Under the pieces are notes generated by a model that did no database searches, was not told where the DNA came from, and saw nothing but the letters and a program-made list of their open reading frames with translations. From Rhodospirillales bacterium (GTDB lineage Bacteria > Pseudomonadota > Alphaproteobacteria > Rhodospirillales > Shumkoniaceae), in assembly GCA_016776725.1 (NCBI GenBank), contig JADHSV010000010.1, positions 1 to 64,000 of the forward strand: 64,000 nucleotides of DNA. The letters run 5' to 3'. The position numbers and the translations under genes were made by a program. Positions 1 through 7,022 of this stretch are shown piece after piece. Position 1 is the stretch's first letter. Each line of letters begins with the position of its first letter.

Positions 1-33
1 GTGATGCGCAAAATGGTGAGGTTCGAGATATGA
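1..33 (+). CDS. tadB: TadB C-terminal end (partial)
   Basis: Only the last ten codons and the TGA stop (31-33) are inside the window. The end reads VMRKMVRFEI, like the conserved Arg-Lys-Met-Val-x-Phe tail of TadB-type inner-membrane platform proteins of the Flp/Tad pilus secretion system. The stop overlaps the ATG of the next gene (ATGA), so the two are translationally coupled, as tadB and tadC usually are. The assignment rests on this short tail plus the tadC neighbour. Confidence 0.6.
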   Translation: MMRKMVRFEI

Positions 34-1007
34 GCCCGACCCAACTTCTTTCGGAACTGGCCAAACCCGAAACCGTTATCACGGTTCTTGCAGGTCTGGC
101 GGCGGTGGCGGTTATCGGCGTCGTCTGGAGCGCGGCCCTCGCCCGCAACCCCATGAATGATCGCGCCAAAAACCTGAAGCAGCAGCGCGATGTATTGCGC
201 TCAAGTCTTCTGACGGCGAAGCAAAACCAAAACCGAAGGCAGGCAGCGCTGGGGTTCGTAAACCGCATCACCACAGGCTTGAATCTGGTACGCAACCAGC
301 ATGCCGCAAACGTTTCTCTTAAACTGGCCCAGGCCGGTTGGCGCACAAAAGACGCCATCGCCATCTACATGTTTCTTAAACTTTGCCTGCCCTTCGCTTT
401 CGGCGGGGCGGCAGCCGTTGCTGTTTATGGCTTCGGTGCGTTCGATCTGCCGCCCTTGGCGCGGATTTTCGTGGCCATGCTGGCGGTGGTTCTAGGGACC
501 TATGCGCCGGAAGTTTTTGTCAAGAACACGACCATCAAGCGAATGCAGGCCATTCAGAAGGGACTGCCCGACGCACTCGACCTGCTGGTAATCTGCACCG
601 AGGCCGGTCTGGCCCTGGACGGCGCGCTGACTCGCGTGGGCGGGGAAAGCGAAAAATCCTGTCCCGAAATTTCTGATGAATTAGGCCTTACGGCCATAGA
701 GCTGGGGTTTTTGCCGGTTCGCCGCACGGCTCTGGAGAACCTGATTAAACGGGTCGATTTGCCGGCCATGCGCGGCGTTGTGAACACGCTTTTACAGACG
801 GAAAAATACGGAACGCCGGTGGCGCAGTCGCTGCGTGTTCTGTCCTCTGAATTTCGTGAAGAAAGGATGCTGAAAGCCGAGGAAAAGGCCGCGAAACTTC
901 CGGCGACGCTGACGGTCCCGCTGATCGTTTTCATCATGCCGACGTTGTTTATCGTACTTCTTGGTCCAGCCGTTTTGCGCGCTCTCGACGGGCTTGGGGG
1001 CCTTTAG
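30..1007 (+). CDS. tadC: Type II secretion system F family protein TadC
   Basis: Inner-membrane platform protein of the Tad apparatus, which with TadB and the TadA ATPase assembles Flp-type adhesive pili. The 325-aa product is the usual TadC size. It has an N-terminal membrane segment at about residues 13-37, a basic cytoplasmic stretch, a hydrophobic pair at about 110-155, the T2SSF helical domain at about 165-290 (including DALDLLVICTEAGLALDGAL and the FREERMLKAEEKAAKLP stretch typical of the family) and a C-terminal membrane anchor at about 292-318. It starts at ATG 30, overlapping the preceding stop. It is the last gene of a tad cluster that lies mostly outside the window, and a terminator follows. 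Confidence 0.93.
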   Translation: MSPTQLLSELAKPETVITVLAGLAAVAVIGVVWSAALARNPMNDRAKNLKQQRDVLRSSLLTAKQNQNRRQAALGFVNRITTGLNLVRNQHAANVSLKLAQAGWRTKDAIAIYMFLKLCLPFAFGGAAAVAVYGFGAFDLPPLARIFVAMLAVVLGTYAPEVFVKNTTIKRMQAIQKGLPDALDLLVICTEAGLALDGALTRVGGESEKSCPEISDELGLTAIELGFLPVRRTALENLIKRVDLPAMRGVVNTLLQTEKYGTPVAQSLRVLSSEFREERMLKAEEKAAKLPATLTVPLIVFIMPTLFIVLLGPAVLRALDGLGGL

Positions 1008-1081
1008 ACGAGGGAAGGCACATTTATCGCCTGGACCAAAAAGTTCCGGTCGCATTTTAGGGGGTCCGCGGTCGGAACTTG

Positions 1082-1119
1082 GCCGGGTGAGGAGGGAAAC
1101 CTCCTCCCCGGTCTTTTTT
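1082..1119 (+). terminator. Rho-independent terminator after tadC
   Basis: A GC-rich stem (GCCGGGTGAGGAGG pairing with CCTCCTCCCCGGT, one bulged T, GAAA-type loop) is followed by a run of Ts at 1114-1119. It closes the tad transcript. The T run touches the TAA stop of the convergent MFS gene, so the same stem may also slow transcription from the other side. Confidence 0.8.
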
Positions 1120-2347
1120 ACGCTGCGTCTTCGGCATTCTTTTGCCGGCAACTTAGGGCCAGCAATGCGCCCGCCACGGAGGCCACGGTCAACAGGCCGA
1201 AGGTTGTGGTGTAGCTGCCGATAAAGCCATGGGCGAAGGCGAATAGCGACGGGCCGAAAATGACGCCTGCGAAGGTTATGGCTAGGGCAGCACCTGTTGT
1301 CGGACCGATCCGCCCGGCCGGGCTGACACGGGCGACTTCGGCAATGAACACGCCGTTCCAGCCGACTGCGGCAATCCCGAAAATAACAAAGAGAACCTTC
1401 ATTCCGTTGACCGGCCACTCTGGGCCTACCAACATGGTGATACCCGAGGTAATTCCCGCGATAACGCCGATGACGGCCAGTACGACTGCGCCGTCGCCAA
1501 CCTTATCGGCGACCCAGCCCCAGGCCAGACGGCCCAGTACACTGGCCATTTGGACAATGGACAGCACGAAACCCGCCGCCACCAGCGTCATGCCAGCGTC
1601 CTCGACCAGCAATGTCACCAGAAAGGTTACGAGGCAAAGCTGAGTGATGGTGTAGAAAAACGACGCGCTGACCAGCCGCCGCAGGGGCTTGCGGTTCCAT
1701 ACCAGGATCAGCCCTTCGAAAAGATTGCCGCGAATGCGCCACGATTGATCGCGGTCGTCGTCCCAAAACCTGCGGCGCGCCTGAAGGGCGACCAGAAGGG
1801 CGAGAAGCGTCGCCGCCGCGGCGATGGGCACCGATTGCCAGCCGAATGTTATGGCCAGTCCGGGCGCAACCAGCCCGGCAATGGCCCCGCCCAACGGCAC
1901 ACCCGTTTGCTTGATGGAAAAAATCACGTTGCGATACCGATTTCCGGCGAAACGTCCCAAAAGATGCGATGCCGACGGGTTGGTCAACGCATAGCCTGCA
2001 CCGATGCAAACCGATGCCGCGGCAAGTGCTGCAATATCGGGTATGGTCGCCAGCGCACATCCGGCAAGACCCAAAATCAACGCGGACTGACTGGTTCGGC
2101 AGGCGCCCCAACGGCGCACCAGACCACCGGCAATCAGCGAAAAGACGCTGGCGCTTCCAAACACGATGCTGACCTGATAACCGATCAGCGCCGCCGGGAT
2201 GTCCAAAGATTTGGCCACGGCGGGCGCAATCGCCGCCAGCATCAGAACAGCCAGCGACATGCTGGCCTGGACCGAAGTCATGGCCCCGACCACGGCGGTT
2301 CGATTGTATGGCAAAGTTGCCGGGTCGCGCTCCGAGGTTTCGCTCAA
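1118..2347 (-). CDS. MFS transporter
   Basis: A 409-aa major facilitator superfamily permease with about twelve hydrophobic helices. Helix pairs are separated by a short basic loop (GGLVRRWGACR at about residues 75-85), the usual MFS loop 2-3 region, and there is a central hydrophilic loop (ARRRFWDDDRDQSWR) at about 190-205. The substrate cannot be read from sequence. The start is a TTG that overlaps the TGA of the upstream GST (TTGA), indicating translational coupling, with a GGGA-like ribosome site about 9 nt upstream. It is the last gene of a tight minus-strand group thrH-GST-GST-MFS, so a role in exporting or importing a small metabolite related to those enzymes is possible but unproven. 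Confidence 0.88.
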   Translation of the reverse strand: MSETSERDPATLPYNRTAVVGAMTSVQASMSLAVLMLAAIAPAVAKSLDIPAALIGYQVSIVFGSASVFSLIAGGLVRRWGACRTSQSALILGLAGCALATIPDIAALAAASVCIGAGYALTNPSASHLLGRFAGNRYRNVIFSIKQTGVPLGGAIAGLVAPGLAITFGWQSVPIAAAATLLALLVALQARRRFWDDDRDQSWRIRGNLFEGLILVWNRKPLRRLVSASFFYTITQLCLVTFLVTLLVEDAGMTLVAAGFVLSIVQMASVLGRLAWGWVADKVGDGAVVLAVIGVIAGITSGITMLVGPEWPVNGMKVLFVIFGIAAVGWNGVFIAEVARVSPAGRIGPTTGAALAITFAGVIFGPSLFAFAHGFIGSYTTTFGLLTVASVAGALLALSCRQKNAEDAA

Positions 2348-3036
2348 AACGCATATCCCGGCGCGGATCTGGCCAGGCCACCAAACTGGTCCAGCATTTT
2401 ATCGCGCCACGCGAAGATGGGATCGTCGGTTTCGAGCAGTTGGAAGTCGCTCATGATCCGGGCCCACTGGAAGGCGCTGAAAACCAGGCAATCGGCGTAA
2501 CCGGCGTTGGCCCCCGAAAGGAAGGGCTGTTCGGCCAACGTGGCGCGCAGCGGTTCCAATGATTTGCGAAAGCCGACGAGCCGGGTATCGCGTTCCTTAT
2601 GAATATCCTCGATGCGTCCGCCCCAGGTTTTTTCGCGCGATTGCCTAAAGTACGCCTGATCGGCGGGGTCGATATGCTCAAAAATATCCTGAATGATCAT
2701 GGGCATGATGCCGCGCATCACAACCCTGTCGGTCCACATGTTCAGAAACCGCAAGATGCCGACGTTGGCGACGTCGCCGAAGATGGAAGGGCGGTCGGCG
2801 TAGGCGCGGTCCAGATATAGCGCGATGGCCCAGCTGTCATGGACGCAGGTTTCACCATCCACCAGAACCGGCACCCGGTCTTGTCCGGAAAATTCGATCA
2901 AGTGCTTTTGCGTGAATTGCATGGGGATGAACTCGGCGTCCAGCCCCTTGATGGCCAGGGCGAAACGGGTACGCCAGCAATAGGGGCTGAACCGACGGTC
3001 ATCGGCGCCCACCAACTCGAACACATTAATTGCCAT
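2344..3036 (-). CDS. Glutathione S-transferase family protein (beta-etherase-like)
   Basis: A 230-aa GST-fold protein. The thioredoxin-like domain (about 1-80) carries SPYCWRTRFAL near residues 17-27, the cis-Pro motif VPVLVDGE and the glutathione-contacting D-S-W pair (VHDSWAIALYLD). An all-alpha domain follows. The S-P-Y-C/W start and the D-S-W motif resemble LigE/LigF-type beta-etherase GSTs more than classical detoxifying GSTs, but I would not name a substrate. The start ATG overlaps the upstream GST stop by one base (TAATG), and the end overlaps the MFS start, so the three are co-translated. Confidence 0.85.
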   Translation of the reverse strand: MAINVFELVGADDRRFSPYCWRTRFALAIKGLDAEFIPMQFTQKHLIEFSGQDRVPVLVDGETCVHDSWAIALYLDRAYADRPSIFGDVANVGILRFLNMWTDRVVMRGIMPMIIQDIFEHIDPADQAYFRQSREKTWGGRIEDIHKERDTRLVGFRKSLEPLRATLAEQPFLSGANAGYADCLVFSAFQWARIMSDFQLLETDDPIFAWRDKMLDQFGGLARSAPGYAF

Positions 3037-3773
3037 TATTTTCGCCTGTATTGGATATCGCCGAACATCATCTCGCGGGCTTTTTCGTCCAGCGGACCTT
3101 TGGATTGATGTTCCTGCAGGTGTTGCAGGGCGCGAACGACCGGCGGGCGCGCGCCAATGATATCAAACCACCGCTTCACATTGGGGAAGTCGTCCAGATT
3201 CTGGCCCTGACGTTCCCACGAGCGCAGCCACGGGAAGGTGGCCATGTCGGCAATGGAATACTCGCCGGCCAGATATTCGCTTTCACCGAGACGGCGGTCC
3301 AGCACGCCATACAGTCGTCCGGTTTCCTTGGTGTAGCGCTCGATGGCGTAGGGGACCGGTTCCGGCGCGTAGTGGCGGAAATGATGCGTTTGGCCCAACA
3401 TCGGCCCAACACCGCCCATCTGGAACATCAGCCACTGAACCACGGTGAAACGCGCCGCTGTTTCGGTTGGCATGAAGCGGCCCGTTTTTTCAGCCAGGTA
3501 CATTAAAATCGCCCCCGATTCGAACAGCGAATAGGGCGCGCCGCCCGGGCCGCCCGGGCCGCCGGGGCCGCCGGGGCCGTCGGGGCCGTCGGGGCCGTCT
3601 GTATCGACGATGGCGGGCATCTTGTTGTTGGGGCTGATTTTCAGGAATTCCGGGTCGAACTGATCGCCTTTGCGGATATCGACGGGGATGATCTCGTAAT
3701 CAAGCCCCGTCTCTTCCAGCATAATGGAAATCTTGAAGCCGTTGGGTGTCGGCCACGTATAGAACCTGATCAT
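3036..3773 (-). CDS. Glutathione S-transferase with Gly-Pro-X repeat loop (YfcG/Ure2p-like)
   Basis: A 245-aa GST resembling the YfcG/Ure2p-like (Nu) class: FYTWPTPNG at the N-terminus, SPNNKMPAIVD with the cis-Pro, and the glutathione-binding FESGAILMYLAEKTG. YfcG-type enzymes act as glutathione-disulfide reductases. Between the last two motifs, where relatives carry a short acidic DGP-type loop, there is a run of seven Gly-Pro-X triplets encoded by a 9-bp minisatellite. I place the start at ATG 3773, five bases after the thrH stop codon; an in-frame start at 3806 would add eleven residues and overlap thrH by 29 bp. The domain is otherwise intact, so the repeat should sit in a surface loop near the active-site edge. 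Confidence 0.87.
   Translation of the reverse strand: MIRFYTWPTPNGFKISIMLEETGLDYEIIPVDIRKGDQFDPEFLKISPNNKMPAIVDTDGPDGPDGPGGPGGPGGPGGAPYSLFESGAILMYLAEKTGRFMPTETAARFTVVQWLMFQMGGVGPMLGQTHHFRHYAPEPVPYAIERYTKETGRLYGVLDRRLGESEYLAGEYSIADMATFPWLRSWERQGQNLDDFPNVKRWFDIIGARPPVVRALQHLQEHQSKGPLDEKAREMMFGDIQYRRK
3541..3594. repeat. 9-bp minisatellite inside the GST gene
   Basis: Six head-to-tail 9-bp units fall as three pairs of identical units: CCGCCCGGG twice, CCGCCGGGG twice and CCGTCGGGG twice, followed by a partial seventh. On the coding strand they spell Gly-Pro-Asp or Gly-Pro-Gly. The unit length is a multiple of three, so copy-number change lengthens or shortens the loop without a frameshift. Confidence 0.95.
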
Positions 3774-3777
3774 TGTG

Positions 3778-4395
3778 TCAGCCGCCGTTAATGCGTTTCG
3801 AGGCATCCTTGAACTGCGCCGCCAGATCGTCGTACTCGGTAACGTGCGGGAACTGCGGGAATTCGCGGATCACGTTTTCCGGCGAGCGGAACAGAATTCC
3901 GGCTTCGGCGGCGCCCAGCATTGTGGTGTCGTTGTACGAATCGCCCGCCGCCATGACCTTGAAATTGAGCTTCTGGAAGGCTTCGACCGAATGGCGTTTC
4001 TGGTCGGGCATGCGCAGCTTGTAATTGGCAACCCGGCCATCCTCGGCGATTTCGAGGCGGTGGCAGAACAGGGTCGGCCATCCAAGCTGGCGCATCATGG
4101 GTTCGGCGAAGTCGTAAAAGGTGTCCGACAGAATGACCACTTGATAGGTTTCGCGCAGTTCATCAAGAAATTCCCTGGCCCCTTCCATGGGCCCCATTTC
4201 GCCGATAACTTCCTGAATATCCGGTAGTTTCAACCCGTTTTCGTCGAGGATTTTCAGGCGTTGACGCATCAGCACGTCATAGTCCGGAACGTCGCGCGTG
4301 GTCGCGCGCAAAGATTCAATTCCGGTCTTTTCGGCAAAATTGATCCAGACTTCCGGAATGAGAACCCCTTCAAGGTCAAGACAAACGATATCCAC
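3778..4395 (-). CDS. thrH: Bifunctional phosphoserine phosphatase/homoserine phosphotransferase ThrH
   Basis: A HAD-superfamily enzyme of 205 aa, the same length as Pseudomonas ThrH. The nucleophile motif is DLEG (Asp7, Glu9), where ordinary phosphatases have DxD. Motif II is in VVILSDTFYDF, and the metal motif is GDSYND at about 154-159. ThrH dephosphorylates phosphoserine and can pass the phosphate to homoserine, giving an alternative route to threonine. It is the first gene of the minus-strand group leading into two GSTs and an MFS permease; the next start lies five bases past its stop. A start at 4395 is supported by AGGAGG-type bases at about 4405-4410. Confidence 0.93.
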   Translation of the reverse strand: MDIVCLDLEGVLIPEVWINFAEKTGIESLRATTRDVPDYDVLMRQRLKILDENGLKLPDIQEVIGEMGPMEGAREFLDELRETYQVVILSDTFYDFAEPMMRQLGWPTLFCHRLEIAEDGRVANYKLRMPDQKRHSVEAFQKLNFKVMAAGDSYNDTTMLGAAEAGILFRSPENVIREFPQFPHVTEYDDLAAQFKDASKRINGG

Positions 4396-4425
4396 GGCGA
4401 TTTCCTCCTGCCAAATGATAGTTTC

Positions 4426-5088
4426 TTAGTCCGCGATTAATTCGGCCAGTTTCTCGAAAACGCTTTCGAACATCTCGGTCGTCAACCTGCGGGTATTCGT
4501 GTTGTAGCGCGAACAATGATAGCTGTCGGCAAAAAAAATACCGTCGGGAAGCGTATGGATAGCGCCATGGCCGAAGGGGTAGATTGCCTTGCGTAGTTTC
4601 AGGGCCGAAAGAACCGTACCGTGGGCGATGGTTCCCAGCGCCAGAATGGCCCGTAAATCCGGCAGGGCCTTTATGGTGTTGGCCAGAAACGGGCGGCATG
4701 CTGCGATTTCGGCGCCGACGGGCTTGTTTTGCGGCGGGACGCAGCGAACAGAATTGGTGATCTGGCAACCGACAAGATCCAGCCCGTCATCGGGCCGAGC
4801 GTCATAGGTTCCCCGAGACAAACCGAATTTGCCCAGCGTGGCATACAAGAGATCGCCGGCGTAATCGCCAGTGAAAGGGCGGCTGGTCCGGTTGGCCCCG
4901 CGCAGGCCCGGCGCCAGGCCGACGATCAGCAGTTTGACGGGGGGGTCGTCCGAGGTCGGGCAAAACGTGGCAACCGGCGCGTTGTGCCAGTCGGGGAAGG
5001 CGGCGCGGTTGGTTTCGCGAAACGCCACCAGACGCGGACACTGCGCGCAATCGCTTTCAGGCGCGCAATTTAATACATGCGATTCCAT
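4426..5088 (-). CDS. Uracil-DNA glycosylase, family 5 (UDGb)
   Basis: A 220-aa base-excision repair glycosylase that removes uracil and some other deaminated bases from DNA. Motif A is GLAPG (57-61), where family 4 enzymes have GEAPG, and the C-terminal motif is HCSRYNTNTRRLT. Cys14 and Cys17 (CAQC), the Cys of NSVRC and the Cys of ACRP form the expected four-cysteine iron-sulfur cluster. The lack of an acidic or Asn residue in motif A points to family 5 rather than family 4. It lies 24 bp downstream of the NYN nuclease gene on the same strand, and 30 bp separate it from thrH. Confidence 0.9.
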   Translation of the reverse strand: MESHVLNCAPESDCAQCPRLVAFRETNRAAFPDWHNAPVATFCPTSDDPPVKLLIVGLAPGLRGANRTSRPFTGDYAGDLLYATLGKFGLSRGTYDARPDDGLDLVGCQITNSVRCVPPQNKPVGAEIAACRPFLANTIKALPDLRAILALGTIAHGTVLSALKLRKAIYPFGHGAIHTLPDGIFFADSYHCSRYNTNTRRLTTEMFESVFEKLAELIAD

Positions 5089-5112
5089 TGCCGTTGGCCC
5101 CGCCGCAGCCGT

Positions 5113-5712
5113 TCAGACGGTTTCGATGTAGGGGTCCGCGATGGGGACGTCGGGCGGGCCGTTCTTGTCATCACGGTGGCCGCCCTGGCGCTCGATTCGC
5201 GGCTGCAGATCCTGCAATTCGATAAAGAAATCGGCCTGACGGCGCAATTCGTCCGCGACCATGGGAGGTTGTGACCGGATGGTGCTGACCACGGTAATGC
5301 GAACGCCCTTGCGCTGCACTGCTTCGACCAGCCGCCGGAAGTCGCCATCGCCCGAGAACAGGACAGCATGATCAATATGTTCGGCCATTTCCATAACATC
5401 GACGGCCAGTTCGATATCCATATTGCCCTTGATCTTGCGCCGCCCGGTGGCCGCGTCGGTAAATTCCTTGGTCGGCTTTGTGACCATGGTGTAGCCGTTG
5501 TAGTCGAGCCAGTCGACCAGTGGACGAATCGGCGAATAATCCTGATCTTCAAGAAGGGCGGTATAATAAAACGCCCGGATCATCGTTCCTTCGACGGCGA
5601 ACAGGTCAAGAAGCCGCCGGTAGTCGATATCGAAACCCAAAGCCCTTGCCGCCGCGTACAGATTTGATCCGTCAATAAATATTCCCAAACGTTCGTGCGG
5701 ATAAATATTCAT
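5113..5712 (-). CDS. NYN domain protein (LabA/DUF88 family)
   Basis: A 199-aa PIN-like (NYN) nuclease family protein, presumed to be a Mg-dependent ribonuclease. The conserved acidic residues are visible: FIDGSNLY near the N-terminus, the Asp pair in KGNMDIELAVDVMEMA, and the FSGDGDF motif followed by VEAVQRKG. I chose ATG 5712 because AAGGAC lies at the right distance upstream; a start at 5733 would add seven residues. The C-terminal 40 residues are charged and Pro-rich, with no domain visible. It is the first gene of its strand here and is divergent from folK. Confidence 0.9.
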   Translation of the reverse strand: MNIYPHERLGIFIDGSNLYAAARALGFDIDYRRLLDLFAVEGTMIRAFYYTALLEDQDYSPIRPLVDWLDYNGYTMVTKPTKEFTDAATGRRKIKGNMDIELAVDVMEMAEHIDHAVLFSGDGDFRRLVEAVQRKGVRITVVSTIRSQPPMVADELRRQADFFIELQDLQPRIERQGGHRDDKNGPPDVPIADPYIETV

Positions 5713-5865
5713 AACAAATGTCCTTATAATCAAAGACTTGTATCAAAAACTTAATTTTGGACGTTATTATTTTTCACCGATTTTCTATATCTTGTCGGCG
5801 TAATAGGTTTAACGTGTAATAGGTAGGCTGTGGCGCAGAACCTCGCAAGCGGGAATGTCTTTATT

Positions 5866-6363
5866 ATGATCTTTATCGGTATCGGTTCTAATCTTTCCAG
5901 TCCTCACGGCGGAAGCCCGCGCGCGAATTGTCATTCGGCGGTCGAGGCGCTGAATGCCGCCGGTCTGGAAGTATGTCTGTGTTCGCGCTGGTACCGTTCG
6001 GCGCCGGTGCCCACGTCGGATCAGCCGTGGTTCGTCAACGGCGTGGTCGGGCTGGAACCTGAAGGCAAGCACCCGGTTCCGCTGATGGAGCTTCTGCATC
6101 AGATCGAGCTGGATTTCGGACGGCTGCGCAAAACCAAGAACATGGCCCGAACACTGGATCTGGATATTATTGATTTCGACGGGCGTGTCGCCACCGGCGG
6201 GGACGGTGTGATCTTACCTCATCCGCGTATGCACGAAAGGGCATTCGTTCTGCTTCCCCTGGCCGAAATCGCGCCCGATTGGCGTCATCCTATCTCGGCC
6301 GCGTCGATTTATGATTTGATCGAGGAAATTCCCGTGGAACAGTACGCGGAGCCCATTCCTTGA
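5866..6363 (+). CDS. folK: 2-amino-4-hydroxy-6-hydroxymethyldihydropteridine pyrophosphokinase
   Basis: Transfers pyrophosphate from ATP to the pterin in folate synthesis. The protein (165 aa from this start) shows IGIGSNL at the N-terminus, the pterin-binding RSAPVPTSDQPWFVNGVVGLE region, the ATP and Mg loops in FGRLRKTKNMARTLDLDIIDFDGR, and HPRMHERAFVLLPL. The start is uncertain. ATG 5866 begins directly at the first beta strand, as in homologues, but has a poor ribosome site; an in-frame GTG at 5830 has a better AGG-rich leader (AATAGGTAGG) and would add twelve residues. The gene is followed by a promoter and rpoZ. Confidence 0.92.
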   Translation: MIFIGIGSNLSSPHGGSPRANCHSAVEALNAAGLEVCLCSRWYRSAPVPTSDQPWFVNGVVGLEPEGKHPVPLMELLHQIELDFGRLRKTKNMARTLDLDIIDFDGRVATGGDGVILPHPRMHERAFVLLPLAEIAPDWRHPISAASIYDLIEEIPVEQYAEPIP

Positions 6364-6413
6364 AAAAAGTTGGCTAAATAGCCGTTGTTTTGCGTCGAAT
6401 CGTAAGACTGGCC

Positions 6414-6442
6414 TTGCTTAAGGCGAATCGGCGAAATATATA
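6414..6442 (+). promoter_or_regulatory. Putative sigma70-type promoter for rpoZ
   Basis: TTGCTT (6414-6419) and TATATA (6437-6442) are separated by 17 bp, a good match to the housekeeping promoter. It lies about 50 bp before rpoZ. An upstream GGCTA/TAGCC stem (about 6372-6383) followed by a T-rich stretch may end the folK transcript. Confidence 0.5.
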
Positions 6443-6490
6443 TGGGCCGCTAATCGCGATTGAAATTCAAAGAATACGGAGTCCATTTAA

Positions 6491-6979
6491 ATGGCGCGCG
6501 TTACCGTCGAAGACTGTGTGCTTAAAATTCCCAACCGTTTCAACCTGGTGATGCTTGCCGCCCAGCGGGCGCGCGACATTTCCTCGGGTGCTGCGTTGAC
6601 CGTAGACCGCGACAACGACAAGAACCCCGTTGTTGCGCTGCGCGAGATCGCAGACGAAACCGTTGAACTCGATGGGCTGGAAGGTTCTCTGGTCAAGGGT
6701 CTGCAAAAATTCGTCGAGGCTGATGAGCCGGAAGAGGACGAAATGGATCTGGTGGCGATTCAGCAGGAACTGGGTATTCCGGTTGCCGAAGGCGTTGTCG
6801 ATGCCGGAGCCGATGCCGGAGCCGATGCCGGAGCCGAAGAAGGCGCACCGCAGGCGTCCGCCGACATGGATATGGGCATGGTGTTTGCCGATTCGTCGGA
6901 AGCGATCACCGAGGTTTCGGATGACGCCGGCGAAGCCAAGCCCGAAGCCGAAGGGGACGCCGGGACCGACGAGGTCTGA
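6491..6979 (+). CDS. rpoZ: DNA-directed RNA polymerase omega subunit
   Basis: The omega subunit helps assemble and hold the beta' subunit and contributes a ppGpp-binding site in proteobacteria. The first 75 residues are canonical: [47 protein letters not shown]. At 162 aa the protein is much longer than E. coli omega (91 aa) because of an acidic C-terminal tail with three exact copies of a 12-bp unit encoding Asp-Ala-Gly-Ala and many Asp and Glu residues. Long acidic tails are common in Rhodospirillales omega proteins; the exact repeat looks recent. GGAG lies nine bases before the ATG. The neighbour is the ppGpp synthetase gene, a conserved pairing. Confidence 0.96.
   Translation: MARVTVEDCVLKIPNRFNLVMLAAQRARDISSGAALTVDRDNDKNPVVALREIADETVELDGLEGSLVKGLQKFVEADEPEEDEMDLVAIQQELGIPVAEGVVDAGADAGADAGAEEGAPQASADMDMGMVFADSSEAITEVSDDAGEAKPEAEGDAGTDEV
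6800..6835. repeat. 12-bp in-frame triplicate in the rpoZ tail
   Basis: Three perfect head-to-tail copies of GATGCCGGAGCC encode Asp-Ala-Gly-Ala three times. It is one of several in-frame short tandem repeats in this window. Confidence 0.95.
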
Positions 6980-7022
6980 GCGTGACCGCGCACTGGCGTC
7001 TTGAAGCGGCGCGAGGCGCCGA

